This document shows, one piece after another, positions 54,801-64,000 of a stretch of DNA of 64,000 bases. Under the pieces are notes generated by a model that searched no databases, had not been told where the DNA came from, and was given only the letters and a program-made list of their open reading frames with translations. The DNA is taken from assembly GCA_963971305.1 (NCBI GenBank), contig OZ020316.1:17316745-17380744 (forward strand). Direction: 5' to 3'. The DNA comes from Arcuatula senhousia. Its lineage: Eukaryota; Mollusca; Bivalvia; Mytilida; Mytilidae. The position numbers and the translations under genes were made by a program. Each line of letters opens with the position of its first letter. Position 1 is the first letter of the stretch.

Positions 54801-57800
54801 AGTGGTCAAAACAAAGTTTACTGGGGTTGCTTTACCTAATTCTGTTGAAATTTTTTTGTGTATTTATTATCAATGTGCCACCCTATTAATGGTATCTGCT
54901 TGATTCTTAGAAAAAGTAGTACTTAAAGTATATGTCCACTGAACATGCAGTTCACCCTTTTTTATGCAATTTAGTCTACTGTCTTCCATTTTGGAAAAAT
55001 TCAAGTTACTAATCAGTGGCAAAGCAAAAGTAATGAAAATTCTACAAAAAAGTTGATTCCCGCCAGAATTGAGAGCCTTTTAGCATGAAAACAAGCAAAT
55101 AAACCTGCATTTTTTTCTTGTTCATTTAGATCTTCTGTTTATGCTCTTTAAAAAGGATGCAAATGTCACACAAGCCAATGATTAGTTTTTTGAATCAAGA
55201 ATATGAAGTCAGAAATGACAAATGTATCCCCTTGCGAAAGTACCCTTAACAAAAAACGTGAAAATATCACCCAATGAAAAGTTCCATGAGTACAGCATAA
55301 GGCTCTTAATACAGTAAAAACATAAACACTTTTCAACTGAAGCTTTGATGATCTTATCAACTTTGAACAGCCTGAAAACTATAAGGCTCTCAATACAGGG
55401 GCCTTAGCTTCTAATAAAACATATTCATTTAATTACCTGTGGCTTGGTAGCTCTAACCAGCTTGGAATCTGAAGATGTCCAGACTGGTGTAGCGTAAGTG
55501 AAAGTCGGCTGATGGAAAAATCCTCCCATGACTTGTGGTATGAAAGATAAACCTAGAAAATTAGTGAGGTTAATAAAACAACTTGGCCAACAGATGTCAT
55601 ACCGTATAAGTTGTTTTTTTCGCTTTTTTCTCTGTTGTTCTTAAAAAAAATCTGTCTAAGTCAAAAATGGCAGGATTTCATTAATCAGGAAGTAGGTGAG
55701 AGACATACCTGAAATCGTATCCCACATTATGGGACCCCAGACTGATGGTGTATACCAAATATCAAGTGGCTGTGATTAGTAGTTGCTGAGAAAACTGTTA
55801 CGGAAATTTCTTCCCCGCCCACCATTCACCATTTTATAACCCGTGAAATCCAGCCAAAAAGAATCTTGCAAATTGTATATGTCAGTATATACTCCCATAT
55901 AGTTCTAAGGAATAGTTCTAAATTGAATTCTGCAAAGATAAAATCTTCCATTTTTTTTTTTATAGAAAACCACAAAATTGAGCTCCTGTGAAAAAACAAC
56001 TCATACCGTAATAGAACAGTTGCTTAAATACACCATGAGAAAATCAAAATTTGGGAATTTGAAAAGCATATATTATTCACACACATATTCATATAATTTA
56101 AAAACTTGATGTAAGGAAGCTGTGAGTCACAACATATTCTTCAATCCATCTCTGGGAACCATGAATTTGTTATGAGAAGTATTTTTGTCTGCTCATGCAC
56201 TGATCCATTTAAGTATACAGTATCATGATGATATCACATTTCCTTCATACAAAGTAACTATAATACATTCATATGGACAGACAACTGCCCCAAATAATTT
56301 ATGGACACACAACTGTGCGGAGGACACAAGAATAATCTTGTTGTAAACATACCTGGTTGTGGATAGTAGGGCCATTGTAAATTACTGGTCTTAGATCCTG
56401 TGGAGGGCAATGTCACCATGGCCGAGGTGTACACAACATTCTGTGGCATCATGGGAGCTATAGGTATGGTACTGTTTGGGAACATCGTACTAGGGCTCTG
56501 GCTCATGCCGATTCTGTAGAGGTTGGAGAATGCCATCTTTGGATTCGTTCCCTCTGTTTTTCTTACATTTCCCTCTACTGTAGATACTGGGTATGGTGGG
56601 TGCAGTATATTTATATTCTCTCCTTTGAATGATTTGTAATTCTGTACTTGGTCAATGTCTGGTGAATGCCCTCTTTTCAGACCATGGGATGAGTCTTGAA
56701 TCACGCTGTGTTTGCTACTCATGTTCAGAAGAACAAGATTGCTGTCCTGTTTTGCCAACTCAAGGTATAATTTCTCCTGTCTCTTGGTGTGTTCCTGTAA
56801 AGTTTCCTGTGTCAAAGACATAAGGACATTTGGCTCCTCTTGAACTGGAGTTGGAGCCTGGACTTCTTTAATAGTTTCCTCACCAATTTCTTCAGTCTGG
56901 CATGATGGACTAGGAACCATATCTTCTTTCTCAGAAACAAGTACCTGTAATATCAAATAGAAGATAAAACAAGGTGGGGATTGTATGATAAAAAATACAT
57001 AAATCTGAAGCAATCTAAAATCTATAACATAGAAGATTACTAAGCAACTGGGAGTTCCAATTCTGTGACCCAAGTTTTCTTGGTTTTAAACAAGTCTGAG
57101 AAAAACAAAGCTAGTAGGAAGACCAGGCCACCAGATGACAGTGTAAAACGAATTTATTATTGTACTAAAAATCAATTTCATTTCAAACTCTAAAACAAAG
57201 TTTTTATGAATTCTCACAAATGCTGTTGCAGTTTAGGAGATGAGGCCCTTAATCTCGTTCTGGTAATAAATGTATCATTTAAACTTCGAGGGTACTTATT
57301 GCATTAGATTTCTTCAAACAGGAGTTAGCCAGAGGCCATAAATCCATTCCAAAGCTAACAGATCCCATACTGATTGCTGCATCTTAAATTACAAGAGGCT
57401 GTGATAAGTAGATGCTGTAAAAACTGTAACCAAAATATTGTTTAAGTGTTGTGAAATCCAGCCACAATTACTGGGGTAGCATTACCTTAGTACTGCTACA
57501 AAAGCTGGGAGGTTTAGGATAAGGTATGTCCACTTCAAAGTCTGGCACCTCATCAGAATCTGAAAACATATATTGATAGGATTAATAAAGCAACTAATCT
57601 TTCCTACACTATTGTGTATTTTTTGAAAGTGGTTATAAACCATGAAAATCAGAGTTCAGCCAAGTGTAAATGTGATATACTGCTTATCACAAAATCAAAA
57701 TTCAGCAAACTTTCTTTAAAGTGTAATTCACATAACATTGATCAATGTGAAAATAACTTAATCCAAATTACTTTTTTTTAATAACTTTTTCACTTAAAAA

Positions 57801-60800
57801 CTAGAAACAATTGTATATGCTGAAAAATTGATAAACACGTTGTTGCTGACTCTATCGATTCTCATGGAGTTTTAAAAAAAATTGAAGTTTAAATTTTTAC
57901 TGAATTTTTAGGCAATGAATTTTGATAAATCAGAAAAGCAGTCTGCTTTAGAAACTTGTCAGCTGCATCTTTAAGTATTTCGTAAATCATGTAAATTGGA
58001 TTTAGATAAGGTACGTGCACAAGAAAGCTTATTAGTACTATAGAATAAAAAGAGCTACAAATAAAAAAAAACAACAAACAATGAGCGATATAGTTGTTGA
58101 GAAAATTGTAACATATAAAATTTTTGACACTGCCAACCACAAGAAAACAGTAGTGCCAAAGTGGCCCTTTTATGCAACATAAAGATAAAGAAGGCACATT
58201 TTTTAGCTGGTATGGTTTTGTTACCATTTTGGACAAAACAATGACTCACCAATGGCGTTACTCTCATCTGTCGTACTTTCATCCCCACTTCTTTTACCTG
58301 AGGATGATGAGTAAGTTTTTGGCTGGCTCATCAAGAACCTAGAAAATTTATGTAAAAAAGTCAGATAAATGAAAAGTTGTAATTTCTACAAGACTATCAG
58401 TTGAAAAAGCTTGCAAAGATACAAAAATGTGATTCCATTATAATGAACTAATAAAACGACATGATAAGAAATAACATGGGAATATATCTTTGTGGAATCA
58501 GTTACACATCTTTTTTTTTAATTATAGGATATTTCATTCATATTTCATTCTTATATACCCCCCCCCCCAACTTTGACATGTTTGTTAAAGGTAAACATTA
58601 GCAAGCCTTTGAACATATCAAAAGTGGTTCAGGTTGATACATGTAATTAATTGTGTTGTAAGAAGATCATAGATATTTTAATGATGCTTGGAACTCAATG
58701 TTCTCTAGAAATGTTATTTTTGGTTCATGTAAAGTTTCATCAAAATTCATCAAACAGTTTAGGAGGAGTTGAAACCTAATGAGAGGAGGACAGATTTGGA
58801 CAAAAATAAAAGAAACATTCAAATTTACCTCTTGATATTGTTAGTATAGTTAAGCTGTTCATATGTCCCAGATAAGTTTTCATCCAATATCTGTCGACAT
58901 CCAATGGATCCTGGAACAGTCTGCTGAGAGAAATAATAAAGCATTGATACATCTTTTAATCTCAAATTTGAAAGGACAAGGTATGATAAGGCCTATATTT
59001 GGCCCCCTGTATGGCTAAAAAATAAAACATTTGTCAAGAGAAAACTCCTATTGTTATTTAGTGAGTTAAATGAATGCAGAAGCTTTTTAAGTAAAGTTTT
59101 AAGCATACAATATTATATTGATTGAAGATATTGTGCCAAAATATGGTCAATATGTATGATTTTTGTCAAATTACCTGCAAATAGACAATTTTGGATAATA
59201 TTTTAAATCTTTAGAAGTCTGCACCTAGGTAGACCAGGCTGTTTGTTCATGAGATCTTAATTTTACTATCAGTTAAGTATAAATTAGATTAAAAATGGAT
59301 GGTCTACATTGGCGCACACCTTTGAAAATAACAAAATTGGTATTAAAAATGACATTTGTCTTCAAATTCCTTACTTTTGACCCATTTTAGGCCTTACTAA
59401 ATTTAAAAACGGAGTAAATTATGTCAAATAAAACCCATAGTCAAAAAGTTAAACCATCCAACTTTAAACTTTAAAGAAATTTCTTTTGTTTACTTAGGAT
59501 TTTATTTTTCCAAAATTAGAGAGCCAAATAAGGCCATTACCCTATCTTGTCCTTTAATTCAAGTATAAGTTGGAAGTTTATTACTGTTTGTGTAACTTTC
59601 TAAAAGCCACTTACACCTCCTTTTTGTGGAAATTGAAAAAAGCATATATTGCCCCTAGCCTATTTTGTGAAGAATTGATGTTAGATATGGTCACCATTCA
59701 ACATCAATGTCACTATCTGATAAGTTTTTTTTTTGTTTATCTCTTTTTACAAATAATGAAACAAATTTGGTGTGACAAGGTATGGAAGTACTGTAGTATG
59801 AAAAATTGGTATATTTACCCGATATTTCTTGCCTCCTTCACCTGCTGGTGAGTCTTTGTCTCCGCCATCTGTTACAAAAAAATAAAATTTTAGAATCTCT
59901 CTAAAAATTGGACGATTAAACATTGTTCATATAAGACATATAGTATACATCTATACTATTGCATTGTAAAAATCTGTCATAGTCAAATATGGCCAGATTT
60001 TGATAAACAGGAAGTAGAAGAGCGATCTGAAATTAACTCCTACATTATGGGACCCCACCCTGATGCTGTATTCCAAATATCAAGTGGCTGTGATAAGTAG
60101 TTGCTGAGAAAACTGTTACGAAAATTTCTTCCACTCTGACCTGCCAGACATAACCAAGATTTTTCACTCTGTAAAATCCGACCAAAATTGATTTTCACAT
60201 CTTCATAATTTGCAGATTAACCAATCATAACACCTTTGCAAAATAAACTTTGGCAAAGATAAAATAGTGTTGTATCAATTTATGGGCTTAAAGCTTTAAC
60301 AAGTGTGGCCACTAAAAGTATGTCTCGCCTGCCGGCACCATCGCTAAAATCAACTACCTTAGCTTTCATTTCTTGATATAAACATAAAAAGTGTCAGTAT
60401 ACCTAATAACAGATGCCTAGTTATTATACTATTCAAGCAATCCATTGTCCACACAAGTATTACAAAAAATTTTCTGTCTGAAAAAAGACCTAAGATCACA
60501 GAGTCACTGGAGCGTAAAAATGGGGTCATGGTCACATGGCATGGTGACAGTTGCGTTGTCCATAACCTCAACTGTCTGTTTACCCAATATCAGATGCCTA
60601 GCTATTATAACTTTCCAGCAATTCATTGTCCATAAAAGTCTTACAAAAAAGTTTTTCGGCCTGAAAAAGACCTAAGTTCACAGATTCACTGGAGCGTGAA
60701 AATGGGGTCAGGGTCACACGGCATGGTGACAGTTGCATAGACCATAACCTGAACTGTCTGTATACTAAATATCAGATGCCTAGCTATTATACTTTTCAAG

Positions 60801-61987
60801 CAATTCATCGTCCACAAAAGTCTTACAAAAAAGTTTACAGCCTGAAAAAAGACCTAAGTTCACAGAGTCACTGGAGCGTGAAAATGAGGTCAGGGTCACA
60901 CGGCATGGTGACAGTTGCGTAAACCATAACCTAAACTGTCTGTATACTAAATATCAGATGCCTAGCTATTATACTTTTCAAGCAATTCATCATCCACAAA
61001 AGTCTTACAAAAAAGTTTACAGCCTGAAAAAAGACCTAAGTTCACAGATTCGCTGGAGCGTGAAAATGGGGTCAGGGTCACACGGCATGGTAACAGTTGC
61101 ATAGACCATAACCTGAACTGTCTGTATACTAAATATCAGATGCCTAGCTATTATACTTTTCAAGCAATTCATCGTCCACAAAAGTCTTACAAAAAAGTTT
61201 ACAGCCTGAAAAAAGACCTAAGTTCACAGAGTCACTGGAGCATGAAAATGAGGTCAGGGTCACACGGCATGGTGACAGTTGCGTAAACCATAACCTGAAC
61301 TGTCTGTATACTAAATATCAGATGCCTAGCTATTATACTTTTCAAGCAATTCATCGTCCACAAAAGTCTTACAAAAAAGTTTACAGCCTGAAAAAAGACC
61401 TAAGTTCACAGAGTCACTGGAGCGTGAAAATGGGGTCAGGGTCAAACGGCATGGTGACAGTTGCGTAGACCATAACCTGAACTATCTGTATACCTAATAT
61501 CAGATGCCTAGCTATTATACTTTTCAAGCAATTCACTGTCCACAAAAGTCTCACAAAAAAGTTTACGACGCCGCCGCCGCCGCCGCTGCCGGAAAGTAAT
61601 ACCTATGTCTCGCCTTCCGCGACTATTCGTCGCAGGCGAGACAAAAACTACGAAAAACTAACATGCACATTTTTTTTTCAAACATTGAAGTGAACCAAAA
61701 CTACAATATAAAAAAAAAAAATTACTTTACAACACAAATGTTTTGAAACATACCTTGCTTTGAAATAAAATCTTGCTTTGAAACCTGCCCTTAATGAAGA
61801 ATTAAACTAATGACCAAAAAAATAAGTTTTGAAACATACCATATCTATGAATGAAACTTTCCCCAAAGTAACATTTTCTGTTACTCGGTCTTAGTAACAT
61901 ACCCTGGCTAGGATTGACAGACACTGGCATATCCCTGGGCTCATCTTCAATATTAAGGGCCACTGATCGTGCTTCATCTACCACAGG
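50880..61987 (-). CDS. per: period circadian protein, C-terminal half (10 exons; 5' part beyond window)
   Basis: PERIOD is the transcriptional repressor of the circadian feedback loop, acting with cryptochrome/timeless on CLOCK-BMAL/CYC. Exons (minus strand, 5' to 3'): 61903-61987, 59819-59868, 58829-58920, 58250-58338, 57486-57559, 56353-56944, 55437-55552, 54206-54319, 53431-53682, 50880-51815. All borders are GT-AG, phases agree, and they sum to 2,400 bases (799 residues plus stop). PER landmarks in order: GTYEQLNYTNNIKRFL, a Ser/Lys patch SSSSGKRSG, LTQETLQEHTKRQEKLYL, SSSSLMYLLEL, PPWLF...YTMPRRKFNRVMKEDRDKL, a Ser/Asp/Glu-rich linker, a second FWLEE...EYSM...LNEMNQ block and an acidic end DMDDLCDIIDSVD. 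Vertebrate PER proteins share the LTxExLxxHT and WLL...YQxPSR...LKEDREKL blocks. PAS domains are not in the window. Regulation cannot be read here. Confidence 0.93.
51895..51990. mobile_element. TGGCCGGATTT MITE fragment in per intron
   Basis: GGCAGTAGGTGAGCAAAAGA, ATATGGGACCCTATGCATAT and ACTGCATATCAAATATCAGA match the middle of the family at 55.7 and 60 kb. The ends are lost. Confidence 0.55.
52838..53106 (-). mobile_element. tRNA-derived SINE in the last per intron
   Basis: On the minus strand the head is GGCCTGGGTGGCCAAGTGGT (A box) with GGTTTAAATACC (B box) about 25 bases later, as in a Ser/Leu-type tRNA. The body ends in (CA)n. AGGATGTAAGG at 52827-52837 and AGGATGTAAAGG at 53107-53118 are target duplications. 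About 270 bp, unrelated to families A and B. Confidence 0.85.
53431..53682 (-). CDS. per: per exon with WLF...YTMPRR block
   Basis: Acceptor TTTCAG, donor GTAAGG, 84 codons, phase 0 to 0 (TSQALVKSK ... NIEPTE). PPWLFGVLWIEG and RYTMPRRKFNRVMKEDRDKL match the conserved C-terminal block of vertebrate PER. Vertebrates place this block just before the CRY-binding region (family knowledge). Confidence 0.93.
54206..54319 (-). CDS. per: per exon, SSSSLMYLLEL block
   Basis: 38 codons, phase 0 to 0, GIFTQAGEKASLMS to ELNNTD; acceptor ATCTTCAG, donor GTAAGA. SGDNSSSSLMYLLEL resembles the SSSSGLLNLLL stretch of vertebrate PER2. Confidence 0.9.
55437..55552 (-). CDS. per: per exon, Pro/aromatic region
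   Basis: 116 bases completing the Gly codon of the upstream exon: LSFIPQVMGGFFHQPTFTYA to RATKPQ. Acceptor TTTTCTAG, donor GTAATT. Confidence 0.88.
55655..55860. mobile_element. TGGCCGGATTT MITE in per intron
   Basis: TGGCAGGATTTCA near 55669 and TGAAATCCAGCCA near 55844 are inverted ends with one mismatch. The interior has CAGGAAGTAGGTGAGAGACA, ATTATGGGACCCCAGACTGA and TATCAAGTGGCTGTGATTAG. Confidence 0.8.
56353..56944 (-). CDS. per: per exon, LTxExLxxHT block
   Basis: 592 bases, starts phase 0 with VLVSEKEDMVPSPSC and ends one base into a Gly codon after YYPQP. MSLTQETLQEHTKRQEKL matches the conserved LT-E-L--HT---E block of PER. A Pro/Met/Val-rich stretch follows (MFPNSTIPIAPMMPQNVVY), as in vertebrate PER. 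Confidence 0.93.
57325..57480. mobile_element. TGGCCGGATTT MITE, degenerate copy in per intron
   Basis: GATCCCATACTGATTGCTGC, GGCTGTGATAAGTAGATGCT and GTGAAATCCAGCCA match the family; the left end is eroded. Confidence 0.6.
57486..57559 (-). CDS. per: per exon
   Basis: 74 bases, SDEVPDFEVDIPYPKPPSFC to SSTK, phase 1 in and 0 out. Acceptor TGTTTTCAG, donor GTAATG. Confidence 0.88.
58250..58338 (-). CDS. per: per exon, Ser/Lys patch
   Basis: 89 bases: FLMSQPKTYSSSSGKRSGDE to SNAI, closing an Arg codon at the start and leaving one base for Asp. Ser runs next to KR and acidic residues are candidate kinase sites (inference). Confidence 0.88.
58829..58920 (-). CDS. per: per exon, YEQLNYTNNIKR
   Basis: 92 bases: TVPGSIGCRQILDENLSG, then TYEQLNYTNNIK; similar to the YQQINCLDSVIRYL region of vertebrate PER2. 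The acceptor reads CTCAGCAG, a tandem NAGNAG site that could add one Gln. Confidence 0.9.
59819..59868 (-). CDS. per: per short exon
   Basis: 50 bases: GGDKDSPAGEGGKKYR, phase 1 in and 0 out; acceptor TTTTTGTAACAG, donor GTAAAT. Supported by phase agreement with both neighbours. Confidence 0.8.
59975..60185. mobile_element. TGGCCGGATTT MITE in per intron, copy near 60 kb
   Basis: TGGCCAGATTTTG and TAAAATCCGACCA at the ends (two mismatches), interior AACAGGAAGTAGAAGAGCGA, ACATTATGGGACCCCACCCT and TATCAAGTGGCTGTGATAAG. Confidence 0.8.
60322..61642. mobile_element. Tandem-array element E5 in per intron (seven 182-bp repeats)
   Basis: Ends GTCTCGCCTGC (60322-60332) and GCAGGCGAGAC (61632-61642) are a perfect 11-bp inverted repeat; the right end also folds as GTCTCGCCT...AGGCGAGAC. 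AGATGCCTAG markers at 60411, 60592, 60774, 60956, 61138, 61320 and 61502 give six intervals of 181-182 bp. A (CCG)n run lies at about 61566-61588. It has no spacers, so it is not CRISPR. Confidence 0.85.
61903..61987 (-). CDS. per: per, most 5' exon visible
   Basis: 85 bases: PVVDEARSVALNIEDEPRDM to NPSQ, phase 0 in, one base out; acceptor TTTTCAG, donor GTATGTT. Upstream exons encoding the PAS domains are beyond the window. Confidence 0.85.
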
Positions 61988-63071
61988 CTGAAAAGAAAAT
62001 TAAAGAATTATAGACAGAGAAGGCAAGTTTAAGATGGTTATAAACACACAGTCTTAAAACCAAATGAACAATCGACCTGAAATGAACTTTTTTTTTTTAA
62101 TTTAATAGACATCATATGATATCCTATAACATTTACTGAAAAAAAGTGTTTAAGTGAATGAACCTAAAAAATCAAATTTCAAGTCCAATAAAGTGTTTTT
62201 AAAATCTGTAATCTGAAAAAAAAAATATGTTGACTGAGAAATACATCAAAATATAATACTCTGCCACTATATTGATCTGTATGTGCTAGCTCATACATGT
62301 ATAATGAATGAAATTATCAGGAAAGTAAACATTGATAATTTTTCATAAGTTAAATTTATAATTCTCTCTAGTTTAAAATATATTTATCACATTAACTTTA
62401 AACTTATTCCACACCTTATTTCATTCTACAGGCATGAGTAGACACATGCTAGAAATGTTAGTAGCAATTCACAAAATACCCCTTTTTTAAAGCAATGACT
62501 TTCTGATAATATTGCTGTGATAATGAAGTAATGGGCTGCAAACCGGACCCAAGCTAACGCTGCAGGGTTAAGGAAGCTTTCCTATGGGGAAGTAACTCCG
62601 TATTCTTATGAATATTCAACGTCAATATATTGACGTCACTGGTAGCGTGCACCGCTCAGATTTTTTTGATTTTAGCATAGAATAAATGATTGCAACAAGA
62701 ATAATATATTTACTTAATGACAAAAAGACATTTTTCTGCTCTGTATGCTTAAAATCGCGTCTTAATATATCACTTTTGGCGTGTTTTTAGTCTTTTTCCT
62801 CTTTTGCATTCATAATTAGTAGGCGGAGCGATATGTCCTTATTTGGTAAATCGGGAAAATCTTCATCGATCCGGAGCTTTACGCACAACACGCCATTGTT
62901 GATTTCTGATCATATCGAGAGGATTTCGTCAATTTTATACGAAATAAAAAGCGTTTATGTGGTATAAAGATATTGCATGATCTTCCGGACTATGTAAGGA
63001 AACAAACGGACACTCATTTTGTGAATTCTGGTGATATAAAAGGATGAGAAACCAACAACAATGCCAGTGAA
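61988..63071. other. per intron / possible internal promoter region
   Basis: ACGTCAATATATTGACGT at 62619-62636 is a perfect 18-bp palindrome, and TGACGTCA, a perfect cAMP-response element, overlaps it at 62631-62638. Sequence from 62520 to 63070 is less AT-rich and repeat-free. No per exon found here. Confidence 0.45.
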
Positions 63072-63168
63072 ATGACGATGTTTACATTTAGCACGCACCT
63101 GTCATGTTGTGTAATTTTGCTTTTTGGAGCGGTAGGTTGTAATTATTTGTATAAACTTATTTTCTCAG
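63072..63168 (+). CDS. Possible first coding exon of a plus-strand gene
   Basis: MTMFTFSTHLSCCVILLFGA then VGCNYLYKLIFS, a hydrophobic stretch resembling a signal peptide or membrane anchor, ending at a TCTCAG|GTAAAA donor-like site. An upstream ATG at 63061 opens a five-codon frame. No downstream exon is visible, so this is speculative. Confidence 0.2.
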
Positions 63169-63299
63169 GTAAAAAGACAAATGTAAGTCATGACCTTGTG
63201 GTTGAACATGTTCATTTAGAAATCCGTTTAAGACCAATCTATCTACATTTTTGTACACTGACAGTACAGTACTGGTAACGTGATGGTACCCAAATTACA

Positions 63300-63660
63300 A
63301 CAACTTTGACGGTTTTTGTCTCGTATCTATGGAAGTCTATTTCTGTCATCGCGAAAAAAAATGTTGCGATAATTTAACTTGAAAATTCGTGATAATTTTG
63401 TCATTTTGTCGACATAATACGACTTTTACCTCTTGTAGTCACGATAATTTATCGCAAATCGTCGAGATAATCTTGACATTTGCCATGATAAAATATTATC
63501 TTTATCGCTACTTTTAGCCTGTTGATGCCGATATCAATCATTAACATAAAGGGTTATTGCGATAAATTGTCGCGATATTTACGTTTTTAGGTTAAAATTG
63601 AGTTATCTTATCTCAATTCCTGAAGTTAAATATCGCAATTTATCCTTTTAAAGTCATGCC
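63300..63660. repeat. GCGATAA-rich degenerate repeat
   Basis: Many scattered copies of TGCGATAAT, TTATCGCAA and TCGCGATAT in both orientations, with CGATAATTTATCG palindromes. Unit length is irregular. Confidence 0.55.
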
Positions 63661-63680
63661 AATGCCCGGTACTGCCAAGC

Positions 63681-63715
63681 AGGCACTTAAACGTTTTATC
63701 AACGTTCAAGTGCCT
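63681..63715. other. 15-bp stem hairpin
   Basis: AGGCACTTAAACGTT, loop TTATC, AACGTTCAAGTGCCT: one mismatch in 15 pairs. Could be a foldback end or a decayed MITE. Confidence 0.7.
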
Positions 63716-64000
63716 TAATGCACAGGAAAATATATTGTCTCACTCTGGAATTTTGTTGTATTTTTTTAAAATCAATGAAGGTTAGCGCTGCTGGTGGAGT
63801 TTTTATTTCCAGGGGTTAGTCCGCTCTAGCATCAACACTTGTATTGTAAAAGGCATCAAAGCTATAAATTATCCGTTCAAATTTTCTAAACCCTAAGGTT
63901 CTGCCTACCCCATGGGTTGGTCTTAGTCATAATCCTTTTTTTCCTGTTTGGTATTTTTGGTTTTATTGTTCAATGCACTTCATAATATGGATATAGTTTG

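Noticed and set aside
60411..61560. Regular repeats suggesting a CRISPR array
   Set aside because: The 182-bp units are head-to-tail with no unique spacers, inside an intron of a eukaryotic gene.
61745..61800. Alternative per micro-exon with an ACATACC donor-like site
   Set aside because: No acceptor or phase-compatible reading; resembles a local duplication of TTGCTTTGAAA.

Overview
The window is AT-rich, intron-bearing eukaryotic DNA packed with transposable elements. Families and style fit a bivalve mollusc, most likely a marine mussel (inference): long SINEs with tetranucleotide tails, pearl-like elements with internal tandem arrays and (ACGG)n microsatellites, Penelope-like and CR1/I-type retroelements, and hAT copies. 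I see no prokaryotic gene organisation and no CRISPR.

The one clear host gene is the 3' half of the clock gene period (per), minus strand, 50.88-61.99 kb. Ten exons with consistent GT-AG junctions and matching phases join into 799 codons plus a stop. The encoded protein carries PER C-terminal landmarks: an LTxExLxxHT block, an SSSSLxxLL block and a [PF]WL...Y.MP block. That last block seems to occur twice. The PAS-encoding 5' exons must lie beyond 64 kb. The introns hold a tRNA-derived SINE, several TGGCCGGATTT-ended MITEs and a 1.3-kb element with seven 182-bp repeats.

Region by region: 0-4 kb, a broken multi-exon hAT transposase interrupted in its dimerisation domain by a SINE. 4.2-17.2 kb, repeats: two 491-bp units bounded by AAGTCCCCCAAAC, Penelope 3'-UTR fragments, SINE copies and a pearl-like array. 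18-31 kb, a nested retroelement complex. A minus-strand CR1/L2-type LINE (ORF1 with PHD finger, esterase and zinc knuckle; ORF2 with endonuclease and RT) is split by a Penelope-like element, two SINEs and a poly(A) retrocopy. The Penelope element is itself split by a plus-strand I-type LINE whose ORF2 has only one nonsense codon. 32-34 kb, SINE copies, one carrying an 86-bp foldback element. 34.7-35 kb, a TTAA-flanked MITE. 36.1-37.4 kb, a tandem-repeat element. 40.3-42.7 kb, a MITE split by a hAT. 43.4-47.6 kb, duplications and a large element with long inverted repeats. 47.9-48.3 kb, a second TTAA MITE. 50.9-62 kb, per. 62.5-63.2 kb, a possible plus-strand first exon.

The elements look interdependent. 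Both long SINE families and the I-type LINE end in similar 3' tails with 4-bp repeats, suggesting the LINE machinery moves the SINEs. A common dispersed repeat appears to be just the Penelope 3' UTR. Five elements share one layout (short terminal inverted repeat or terminal hairpins, simple-sequence run, internal tandem array) and may form one non-autonomous class.
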